A stretch of DNA of 64,000 nt from Enterobacter sp. EA-1. Lineage in GTDB: Bacteria > Pseudomonadota > Gammaproteobacteria > Enterobacterales > Enterobacteriaceae. The stretch's first letter is position 1, and every line of letters begins with the position of its first letter. The stretch covers positions 1,736,001 to 1,800,000 of the forward strand of contig CP025776.1 of NCBI GenBank assembly GCA_002886105.1. The letters run 5' to 3'. Shown piece by piece: positions 55,264 to 64,000 of the stretch. The position numbers and the translations under genes are program-made. Below the pieces are notes generated by a model, which was not told where the DNA came from, searched no databases, and saw only the letters and a list, made by a program, of their open reading frames with translations.

Positions 55264-56524
55264 CAGGACTGCGCTCCTTTGGCCGGATGTTCACGTTTCG
55301 CCGGCATCTCCTGTGCGCTTTTGCCTCCACCACTTCTACTTTTGCGCCTTCGGTCAGGCGGTCGATACCGTCAGTGATCACGCGATCCCCGGCGGATAAC
55401 CCGGCGGCAATGACCACCTTCTGGCTGTCCTGAATACCCGGTGTGACAATGTGTTTGCTGACCTGACTTTTGTCGTTCAGCACCCAGACGAAGTTGCCTT
55501 CATTACCCATTTGCAGGGCGGCGGCCGGGATCACCACGGCATTCTGCTCGGTGGCGACCAGCATCCGGGCGTTGACGAACTGGTTCCGGGAACAGCGCGT
55601 CATCCTGATTGTTAAAGCGTGCTTTAAGCTTGATGGTGCCGGTGGTGGTATCAATCTGGTTATCCAGACTGAGCAGCGCGCCGGTGCTTAGCTTCTGTTT
55701 GTTGGTGCGATCGGGGCTTCGACGGCCAGCGATTGTCCGGCTTTTTGCGCCTGCACCACGGTGGCGATATCGCTTTCCGGCAGCGTGAAGACGAGATCTA
55801 TCGGGTGTGTTTGCGTCAACACCACAATACCGGTGGTGTCACTGCTGGTGATCTGGTTGCCGATATCCACCTGTTTTAAACCGACACGACCGGAGATGGG
55901 CGCGGTGATGCGGCTCCAGTCGAGCTGAAGCTGCGCACTGGCGACAGACGCTTCATCGGCTTTTACCGTCCCTTCGGACTCGCTGACCAGCGCTTGCTGA
56001 GCATCAAGATCCCGGCGGGAGACGAGGCTGGTTTTCTCAGTTGTTGGTAACGGGCGAGATCGCGACGGGCATTGGCCAGCGTGGCTTTATCTTTCGCCAG
56101 TTGACCCTGTGCCTGTGCCAGCGCGACCTTGAATTCACTCGGATCGATTTCCGCCAGCAGGTCGCCCGCCTTCACCTGCTGACCTTCCTGAAAGTGAAGG
56201 GCCAGCAACTGACCGCTGACGCGGCTGCGCACCGTTACGGTGTTCACGGCGGTAATGGTGCCAAGGCCGGAGAGATAACGCGGCACAGACTCTGTCGTGG
56301 CGACAGCCGCCTGCACGGGCGGCAATGCTCCGCCACGCATACCGTGACGTCCACCGCCGCCGGGTCCGCCACCCGGTCCGCCGGGACCCGGTTCTACGGA
56401 AGCGGCTTGCCCGGTCGCGGTGGAAGAGGCGTCTTTATGACTGAAGTGATACCGAGGCGGCGCCGATTGCCGCGATGACCACGGCCGCGACAATTGCGCG
56501 GCGAAACGTAACACTGCCTTTCAT
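55263..56524 (-). CDS. mdtA: Membrane-fusion protein MdtA
   Basis: Periplasmic adaptor joining MdtBC to TolC, about 415 residues: an N-terminal membrane anchor, a flexible G-rich linker ([15 protein letters not shown]), the first lipoyl half [40 protein letters not shown], an alpha hairpin and the second lipoyl half, [20 protein letters not shown]-like, then the barrel domains. Breaks near 56440, 56035, 55720, 55590 and 55320. It is the first gene of mdtABCD-baeSR and starts with ATG at 56524. Confidence 0.94.
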
Positions 56525-56677
56525 CGTAATGCGTATCTCATCCTGAAAACCGTTGCCGGAATAATACTAGTTTAGTAACGGTATGCCGTAGAAAAATGGA
56601 GGAAAAATGAAACACTGTCTGGAAACGTTTGTCAGGAATGGTAATTTGCGATAAGGCGATTATGGCGGAGAAAATAA
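56525..56677 (-). promoter_or_regulatory. mdtABCD-baeSR promoter region with BaeR-box candidate
   Basis: The gap between mdtA and the yegD terminator. Read on minus, TTTTTCCTCCATTTTTC (plus 56591-56607) resembles the BaeR box TTTTTCTCCAT, with one extra C. An AT-rich ACTAGTATTATTCC downstream could supply the -10. The yegI-L genes and sib RNAs that lie here in E. coli are absent. Confidence 0.45.
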
Positions 56678-56700
56678 TGCCGGGTGAGGGACACCCGGCA
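56678..56700 (-). terminator. Terminator after yegD
   Basis: Perfect 9-bp stem TGCCGGGTG / CACCCGGCA with an AGGGA loop, seven bases after the yegD stop. On the minus strand it is followed by TTATTTTCTC. Confidence 0.85.
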
Positions 56701-56706
56701 GAAGAT

Positions 56707-58046
56707 TAACGGAACAATACCTGCGCCCAACGTGCGAGACCGGCGGTAACGGAACCGAAGTCGTCGCCCCCGGCGATCGGGATACCCGGCAGGGTTTCCG
56801 CCAGCGCTTTTGATAATGGGCGAACGGGCGCTACCGCCGGTGAGATAAATCACCTCCGGTGTCTCCTGACCGCTCTCCAGCGCCAGTTGCACCTGCTCCA
56901 GAATACGCTGTAACGGCTGGCTGAGCGCCGCTTCCAGCCCCTGCTGGCTGATTGCCGCTGCCGGTTGTCGCTGATAAACGGCAATTGCGCGAGGGTTTGC
57001 GGCTGTTCGGAGAGGGCGATTTTGCTCTCCTCCGCGCTGCGCACCGGTGGCGATAGCTCAGACGCTGACGCCAGACTTTCAGCAGTAAGGCGACTTTGTC
57101 GGCATCGAGGGCATCACGCAGCAGATCGTTGAGCAAACGGCCATTGGCTGCGCTGTAGAACTCGGTTTGCGCCGGGACATCGTTGATGGCAACGGCGTTC
57201 CACCAGGAGGATCGGCAGCGCGATGCCTTTCTCTGTTTGCCCGCCCATGCCGAGTAATGGCATCAGGTTTTTAAACGCCAGCGCAATGTCGAGATCGTTA
57301 CCGCCGACGCGGCAACCGCTGTGACCGAGCAGGCTGGCGGCGCGCTCTTGCTTCTCGCGCCATTGCGGTCCCATCAACAGCAGCGAGCAGTCGGTGGTGC
57401 CGCCGCCGATATCCACCACCAGCACGCGTTTTTCCGTGCTCAGTGTGGCTTCAAAATCCAGCCCTGCGGCAACCGGCTCGTACTGAAACACCACATCCCG
57501 GAAACCGGCGCGTTTTGCCGCACGTTCGAGGATCCTGCGCTTTTGGCTTCATCTCCCCAGCCCGGAAGTTAATCGGGCGACCGATCACCGCCCTGGTCAA
57601 TCGCCTGCGGTAGCTGTGACTCCGCCTGCTGGCGAATATGCAGCATCATGGCGCAGACCAGATCTTCGAACAGGGCAATCTGCTGCGGTTTCAGACCGCT
57701 GGCGCCGAGGAACGATTTCGGTGATTTAACAAAGTACACCTCTTGCGGATCGCTCACGTACTGGCGTAGTGACGCCAGACCGAACTGCACGCTGTTGGCG
57801 GCGACCTCGATATCTTCCTCGCGGTTAAAGCTTACCGCCCGGCGCAGCAGCGCCTGGGTTTCGCTTTCCCGTTGCCGGAACCTGATGATGGCGGTACAGC
57901 CATTCGCTGACGGCTTCGCGCGTAGGTGCGCACAACATGGACGGCAACAGCGAGCTGTTATTTTCCATGGTCAATAATTGCGGTGCGCCATCGCGCATCA
58001 CGGCTACCGAGCAGTTCGCGGTACCGTAGTCAAAACCTACAAACAC
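56707..58046 (-). CDS. yegD: Hsp70-like chaperone family protein YegD
   Basis: About 450 residues of the HSP70/actin ATPase fold without the usual C-terminal substrate-binding domain. Phosphate-1 loop VGFDYGTANCSVAVMRDG, MLCAPTREAVSEWLYRHH, YFVKSPKSFLGASGLKPQQ, phosphate-2 VLVVDIGGGTTDCSLLLMG, SLLGHSGCRVGGNDLDIALA and the adenosine motif VIYLTGGSARSPIIK. The start is GTG at 58046, which gives VFVGFDYG as in E. coli (MFIGFDYG). Breaks near 57880, 57595, 57535, 57205, 57040, 56975 and 56810. Cellular role unknown. Confidence 0.93.
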
Positions 58047-58180
58047 GTTTTTATCCCCATGCCAGTGAAGAAGGGGGGCGACTTTAGCCGAATGCGCGGC
58101 GGGCGACAACCGGAATATGAAAGCAAGGCGGAGATTGCCTGAGTTGTTTATGCTGTTAGCGTCAATCGTCAGGAGTCACT

Positions 58181-59133
58181 ATGTATAAATTGCGCTGGCA
58201 GCCGCCTTATGACTGGGCGTGGATGTTGGGATTTTTAGGGGCGCGTGCGGTGGCGGGCGTCGAGGAGATTCGTGATGGGCGCTATGTCCGGTCCTATACC
58301 TGCGCCGGGCATCGTGGTGTGATCACCGCCAAACCGGATGATGCGACGGCGACCTTAACGGTCACGCTAAGCGACGGATTGCAGCCGGTGGCGGAACACT
58401 GTTTGCAACGGCTGGCCTGTTTGTTCGATTTGCAGTGCGATCCGCAGGCAATCGGCGCGGCGCTGGGGGAACTGGGCGAGGCGCGCCTGGTTTGCGCTTG
58501 CCGGGATGTATGGATCCCTTTGAACAAGGCGTACGGGCGATTCTGGGGCAACTGGTTAGCGTAGCGATGGCGGCGAAGCTGACGGCAAAAGTCGCGCAAC
58601 GTTACGGCGAACCGCTGGCGGACGCGCCGGGCTTCATCTGTTTCCCGACGGCGCAGCAACTGGCAAACGCCGATCCGCAGGACCTGAAAGCGCTGGGTAT
58701 GCCGCTGAAGCGTGCGCAGGCGTTAATTTTTCTCGCTCAGTCCGCCTGCAATGGTCTGTTGCCGCTGACCCCGCCAGAAGATGTGGAGCAGGGGGTGAAG
58801 ATGCTGCAAACGTTTCCCGGCATCGGGCGCTGGACCGCCAGCTATTTTGCCCTGCGCGGCTGGCAGGCGACGGACATTTTTCTGCCGGACGATTACCTGA
58901 TCAAGCAACGGTTTGCCGGGATGACGCCTGCACAAACCCGCCGTTATGCCGAGCGCTGGCAGCCGTGGCGGTCGTATGCGTTGCTGCATATCTGGTATAC
59001 AGAGGGCTGGGAGCCGTTGAAAAGTAAGGCTGTTTTCTTGCCGTTTTGCCTCGGGCAGTGCGCTGACTGCCTGCGGCAATGGCGCCTTGTTTTCTCCGGC
59101 GCGACGATAAGATTGCGTCGTTCTGCGTATTAA
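58181..59133 (+). CDS. alkA: DNA-3-methyladenine glycosylase II
   Basis: Base-excision repair glycosylase that removes alkylated bases. It begins LRWQPPYDWAWMLGFLGARA, then the HhH-GPD fold: GCMDPFEQGVRAILGQLVSV, LQTFPGIGRWTASYFALRGW (helix-hairpin-helix, near 58805-58865) and the catalytic Asp in DIFLPDDYLIKQRF (near 58890). A break near 58487. E. coli AlkA ends soon after HIWYTEGW; here the open frame runs about 38 residues further to 59133, probably because an indel near 59015 hides the true stop. AGGAG precedes the ATG. Confidence 0.93.
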
Positions 59134-62100
59134 TTTATCGCGAAATAACTGGTATTCAGCAGCAAATCCAACGGCTGCGCCTGCGAGATAATATCGCCAT
59201 AAATCATATCAATACCGATGCCGGACAAGGTGTCCATCATCAGCGGCTGGCTGGTCGGGCCGGCAATGCTCTTCAGGCCAAGACGTTGGGCATGTCCCTG
59301 AATAATGGTCACCATCATTTCATCCATCAGATTACCGTGGACATTGGTCACCAGTTCTGGTTCCAGCAGCAGGTAGTCGGCCATGTGCGGCGTGAGGTGG
59401 TTAAAGACTTCCGAGTCATGGCCAACATGGCTGAGGATAATCCGGCAGCCTGCATGGCGCAGACGCTTCAGGTTATCAATAATGGTTGCACCTTCACGCA
59501 TTAACGCATCGGCATGGATCACCAGATGCAACAGGCGTCCTCGGCATCGGCCCGCGCGTCAGCAGATCGAGTAATTCGTCCACCAGCGGGGTACTGCCCA
59601 ATCCGGCGACGGAAAGGGGGCAGGGCGATGCCGAGGCCTTTACCGGCAACGGCGGTCGCATGATTGCGGAAAAATTCGTGAAAGACCCGGCGATCGAGGG
59701 CGCGGATCAACTCAGGCTCATTTAAGCCGGAGCGGAAGGCGTGTTCTTCCATGACGTCGCCCTCGCTGGTCCACAACCGCAGGGAGAGCAGCCAGAAGTT
59801 ACAGGCTTCCGGCACGCGCGGAGACGCCACACCGCGGGCAATCAGCAGCAGATGGTTGTCTTTGATCATCCGCCACTGCTCATCCAGCGACATCATGCTG
59901 CGTTCGTGGGGCTGCATGCCTTGCTGCGGCTCGTACACCGTCACCATGCCGCGACCGTTATTCTTCGACGCATACAGGGCGATATCCGCCTGTGACATCA
60001 CATCGGTCAGTTGATGATTGGTGTCATCAATGAGGGTGATGCCGGAACTGGCGCCAATACGGTGCTCGCGCCCTTCCCATACAAAGCGATACTCGTTGAT
60101 GGATTCAACAATGCGCCCGGCAATATACCGTGCGCTCTCAATGTTGCGTCAGGAAGCAGCAGACCAAACTCATCACCGCCAAGGCGGGCAAGAATATCGG
60201 TGGAACGCAACATGCTGAGCATCAGCGATGAAATCTCGCGCAGCAGCGCATCACCGGCCGCGTGCCCGGCACTGTCGTTGACCGCTTTAAAACGGTCGAG
60301 ATCGATAAAGACCAGCGCGTGACGCTGGCGGAACTCCTGCACGGTCACCAGCAGGCGTTTCCCAGGTGGTTTTCGAAACTGACCCGGTTCGCCAGATGGG
60401 TGAGGGCGTCGTGTGATGCGCTGTAGCTGAGCTGACGCAGCATCTTACGTGATTCAGTCACGTCCTGAATAACCAGCACCGAGCCGATATTTTGCCCGTC
60501 CAGCGTGCTCAGTGGCGTAATGCTGTAATGAATATCGAAGTTACCACCTGTTCGACAATGCAGTACCACATCCTGCTCGATATCTGAGCGTGACATATCG
60601 CCGCTATGAATATTCTCCATCACCGGGCCGTTGCTGCCAAAGGTGATGCGCAGAACGGTCAGCAGCGGCTGCCCCATCGCCTGTTCCTGCGACCAGCCGC
60701 TCATTTTCTCTGCCACCGGGTTCATAAAGGTGACGTTCATTTCCACATCGGTACAGAGCACCGCTTCGCCGATGGAGTCGAGCGTGATATGCAGGCGCTC
60801 TTTCTCCTGAAACAGCGCGTCGTTAAGCTGCTTGACCTCGGTCATATCCATATTGACGCCAAGCAGGCGTTCAACGTCGCCGCTTTTACCGAGAACGCGG
60901 TTCGCCGGTGCGAATATGGCGTATGCCGCCTTTACGCTGATACGAAACTCCAGCTTAAAGGCGATACGTGCGACCAGCGAATCACGGATGACACGCTCGG
61001 TTTCCGCCCGGTCTTCCGGCAGGATGCGCTCGTACCAGAGCTGCCGTGGGTTTGATATGCGAAGGGACTTCATACATCTCGAACATCCGCTTATCCCAAC
61101 TGATGATATCCGGCTCCAGTTCCCACTCCCAGATGCCGATTCCCCCGCCTCATTCGCCGGGGTAATACGTTCCATCAGGCGTTTGTTGACCCATTCGGTC
61201 TGTTTGAGATCGTTAATGTCTTCAATCTGGACGATATAGTAGAGCGGCGTACCGTCAGCGTGCCGTACCACAGAAACGGCAAGCAGCGCCCAGACTAAAT
61301 CGCCATTGCGGGTGTAATAGCGCTTCTCCATGGAGTAGCTGGAGATTTCACCGCGCGCTAGTTGTCCAAGCTGTTCAAGGTCGGCATTGAGATCTTCCGG
61401 CCGGTGAGCTGCTGAAAGTTCATTAAGCGCAGCTCGTCCCCGGCTGTAGCCGAGGAATTGGCACAGCGCTTTGTTCGCCTGTAGCCATTGCCCATCGGTC
61501 CCCACCAGCGCCATACCGATGGTGGCGTACTCCATGGCGTTGCGAAAACGCTCTTCGCTCTCGGTGATATGCTTGCGTTCAGCGCGGAAGGCATACATCA
61601 CCATGGTCATGACGTTCACGGGCAGTAAGATCATCAGGAACGGTAACCCCGAGGCGCGTTGATCATTACCCCATTGCCTGCACCCTTAATGAGAACGGGG
61701 TTCAGGGCGATGATCAGCGAAACCATCATCACGGTGCAGAGGAAGACCAAAAACGCTTCTACGCGCGGCAGGCGCACTGCGCTCCACATCAACAGGACGA
61801 TCACTGCGGTGAAGGGCCGGGGCAGGTAATGCAGCGCCAGCCAGCTTAGCGCCAGCGTCACCACCAGGTGGCGAGGGTCTCCAGCAGTAGTTGCGGTTTA
61901 CGGTGACGCAATAAATAGTGCGCTTTAAACAGCAGGCCCAGCGGCACCAGCGCCAGCGCGCCAATCGACTCCGACAGTACCCATACCAGAAAGGTGCGCA
62001 GGAGATTGTCGCCCGGCACCACGATGCAGGCCAGCAGACCGCCGATCAGTGGGGGAATGAGCGCGCTGCCAATCGCCAGACGCACCCAGTCGTTGAGATT

Positions 62101-62459
62101 CTGTAATGGGTTATACGAGGGCAGCAGTTTACGCAGCAGTATCGCACCGATCACCGCTTCCACAATGTTGATGGCGGTATAGCGGAGATCGACAAAGTCG
62201 GGGGAAAAAAGAAAAAATCGTCGCAGCGACATTGCCCAGCGTACAGGCGAGCGCGATACCGGGCCACATCCGCCCGGCGTGACGATAAAACGCCACGGTC
62301 ATAATAGCGGTGGGTAACCACAGTGGCGCGATGGCGGTGCCAAAACGAATCAGCTCCAGCGAGAACAGGGTAAAGATAAAAGAAAGCAGCCCTAAACTGA
62401 TGAGTCGCAGTCCGGATATGGAGTGGTAACCAAAACGCGCTGGTAGTGTTTCTTCATTT
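59130..62459 (-). CDS. dgcE: Membrane-bound diguanylate cyclase DgcE (YegE)
   Basis: About 1105 residues. N-terminal MASE1 membrane domain (FVDLRYTAINIVEAVIGAIL, LVWVLSESIGALALVPLGLL), three PAS domains (FRNAMEYATIGMALVGTDGQ; ISVxKAAYAIFA region; LDSIGEAVLCTDVEMNVTFM), then GGDEF with an intact active site (ILARLGGDEFGLLLPD, near 60150-60200) and a C-terminal degenerate EAL domain (ALDRRVFHEFF then non-canonical). It makes c-di-GMP feeding the curli/CsgD pathway. Many breaks, for example near 62430, 62215, 61865, 61655, 61435, 61400, 61140, 61055, 60905, 60355, 60125, 59610 and 59540. The gene is tail to tail with alkA. Confidence 0.95.
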
Positions 62460-62813
62460 ACCGCTTAGTCCGCAAACCCTGTGCCGTCGGGAACGGAGTC
62501 CGGACGTATAAATTTGAATTTCGGATTATGCTAGTACAAACAATTTACAATTCCTATGGCGGGCGCTCATAATTTGACATCATAGTGTTATTAATTACTT
62601 AGTCCGTAGAAAAAAGGCGCGTCACGCTTCATTTGTGAGCGTTTTAATTTGCGAATAGTCAGCGGGAAAAGCAAAAATAAACCACTTTGCGAGCGCCATC
62701 CCTCCTGCGCGTATTCGACTGGTATCGCGACCACGAAATCCCTATAATTGCCGCGTTTGACGCTTTGGCGTCGTCCTTCCTTTACATCCGGAGTTAATCA
62801 GGTCGCTAAATTT
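62460..62813. promoter_or_regulatory. Divergent dgcE-udk control region
   Basis: A 354-bp AT-rich gap without an ORF I can support. TATAAT at 62743-62748 is a perfect -10 for udk; no good -35 is seen at 16-18 bp. A small hairpin GACGC / GCGTC (62759-62772) would lie near the start of the udk leader. GGAG at 62790-62793 is far from the ATG; nearer is only GGT. TTAGTCCG occurs twice (near 62464 and 62598). Confidence 0.5.
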
Positions 62814-63456
62814 ATGACTGATAAGTCCCATCAGTGCGTCATTATCGGCATCGCCGGCGCATCCGCTTCAGGTAAAAGTCTCATTGCCAGTACGCTTTAT
62901 CGCGAACTGCGCGAACAGGTTGGTGATGAACATATTGGCGTTATTCCGGAAGACAGTTACTACAAAGATCAAAGCCATTTGTCGATGGAAGAGCGCGTAA
63001 AAACCAACTATGACCATCCCAGCGCGATGGATCACAGTCTGTTATTTCAGCATTTACAATCCATTAAACGCGGCGAAGCCATTGAGTTGCCCGTTTACAG
63101 CTACGTAGAACATACCCGCACCGCTGAAACGATCCTCATCGAACCGAAAAAAGTCATCATCCTGGAAGGGATCCTGCTGCTGACCGATTCGCGCCTGCGC
63201 GGTGAAATGAACTTCTCTATTTTTGTTGATACCCCACTGGATATCTGCCTGATGCGCCGTATTAAGCGCGACGTGAATGAGCGTGGGCGTTCGATGGACT
63301 CGGTGATGGCGCAGTATCAAAAAACCGTACGTCCGATGTTCCTGCAGTTTATTGAACCTTCCAAGCAGTACGCCGATATCATCGTGCCGCGCGGGGGCAA
63401 AAACCGCATCGCCATTGATATCCTGAAAGCCAAAATCAGCCAATTTTTTGGAATAA
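62814..63456 (+). CDS. udk: Uridine/cytidine kinase
   Basis: Pyrimidine-salvage kinase of 213 residues: P-loop [20 protein letters not shown] (near 62850-62905), [64 protein letters not shown] and [18 protein letters not shown]. The reading is unbroken to QFF; one extra G near 63450 hides the natural E-stop (63454-63456) and extends the open frame to 63473. It is followed after about 84 bp by dcd, as in E. coli. Confidence 0.96.
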
Positions 63457-63492
63457 TACATGTTAGGCTGTAACACTCAGTATTAACCGCTG

Positions 63493-63513
63493 CCCCTGAG
63501 GAATCTTCAGGGG
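63493..63513 (+). other. Hairpin between udk and dcd
   Basis: CCCCTGA pairs with TCAGGGG around a seven-base loop GGAATCT. No T run follows, so it is more likely an mRNA processing or stability element than a terminator. Confidence 0.5.
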
Positions 63514-63539
63514 ATATCGCACCAAAAGGAGAATGTGCC

Positions 63540-64000
63540 ATGCGTCTTTGTGACCGCGATATTGGAAGCCCTGGTTGGATCAAGGCCGCCTTATTACCCC
63601 CGCGTCCCCCGGTAGAGCGTATTAATGGCGCTACGGTGGATGTCCGCCTTGGCAACAAATTCCGCACATTCAGTGGCCATACGGCGGCATTTATTGATTT
63701 AAGCGGCCCAAAACACGAAGTCAGCGCTGCGCTTGATCGCGTGATGAGCGACGAGATCGTGCTCGCCGACGGCGAGGCGTTTTACCTGCATCCCGGCGAG
63801 CTGGCGCTGGCGGTAACCTATGAGTCCGTTACCTTGCCTGCGGATTTGGTCGGCTGGCTGGATGGCCGTTCGTCGCTGGCCCGTTTAGGGGCTGATGGTG
63901 CACGTTACCGCGCACCGCATCGATCCCGGCTGGTCGGGTTGTATTGTGCTGGAGTTTTACAACTCCGGTAAATTGCCGCTGGCGCTGCGTCCGGCATGCT
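63540..64000 (+). CDS. dcd: dCTP deaminase, 5' part
   Basis: Homotrimeric dCTP deaminase that makes dUTP for dTTP synthesis; the window ends inside the gene at about residue 153 of 193. Visible: [68 protein letters not shown] and the active-site region [13 protein letters not shown] (conserved R and S), then [20 protein letters not shown] after joining. Breaks near 63560-63590 and 63890. AAGGAGAA precedes the ATG. Confidence 0.95.

Noticed and set aside
59130-60000. Active c-di-GMP phosphodiesterase (EAL) in DgcE
   Set aside because: No E-A-L or other catalytic phosphodiesterase residues are visible; the EAL domain is degenerate as in E. coli YegE.

Overview
The window is a 64 kb piece of an Enterobacteriaceae chromosome, close to the Enterobacter/Citrobacter/Klebsiella part of the family. 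Gene content and order match the 46-48 min region of Escherichia coli read in reverse (pbpG, dld, bglX, osmF-yehYXW, mlrA, btsSR, yehS, metG, mrp, thiMD, fbaB, yegS, cyaR, trhP, baeRS-mdtDCBA, yegD, alkA, dgcE, udk, dcd). Two blocks are not at this place in E. coli K-12: a galactan-utilisation (gan) locus and an operon pairing an enolase-superfamily enzyme with a peptide-type ABC importer. I saw no rRNA, tRNA, CRISPR array or prophage.

Layout: 1-5430 holds pbpG (3' part), an acetyltransferase, dld and bglX. 5578-9408 is the osmoprotectant importer osmF-yehY-yehX-yehW, with the tiny membrane protein yohO antisense to its end. 9467-13874 carries mlrA divergent from the pyruvate-sensing pair btsS-btsR, then yehS and yehR. 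13948-19304 has metG, mrp, a second acetyltransferase, rcnB and a zinc-type dehydrogenase. 19444-30968 is the gan locus: ABC ATPase, binding protein, two permeases, GH53 galactanase, GH42 beta-galactosidase, an orphan PTS EIIB domain, a LamB-type porin and a LacI-type regulator. 30999-35018 has an Rpn-family nuclease, a TPP riboswitch with thiM-thiD, and fbaB. 35260-41720 is the enolase-superfamily plus ABC operon, headed by a good CRP-like site. 41772-58046 has yegS, the sRNA CyaR, trhP, a hypothetical periplasmic protein, the two-component/efflux operon mdtABCD-baeSR, and yegD. 58181-64000 has alkA, the diguanylate cyclase dgcE, udk and the 5' part of dcd.

How the parts work together: in the gan locus the porin would admit beta-1,4-galactan, the exported galactanase would cut it, the ABC importer would take up galacto-oligosaccharides and the cytoplasmic beta-galactosidase would release galactose. 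mdtA-mdtB-mdtC-mdtD-baeS-baeR overlap end to end as one translationally coupled operon. thiM-thiD are controlled by TPP through a hairpin that can mask the thiM ribosome-binding site.

Main caveat: almost every gene over about 600 bp is split by small indels, yet each stays recognisable to its normal end when the frames are joined. About twenty breaks lie exactly where the conserved protein requires CCTGG or CCAGG (the Dcm methylation motif) but the sequence reads CCTCGG or CCGAGG; others are homopolymer slips. I read these as sequencing or consensus errors, not pseudogenes. CDS coordinates therefore span the whole joined gene, and translations need frame correction.
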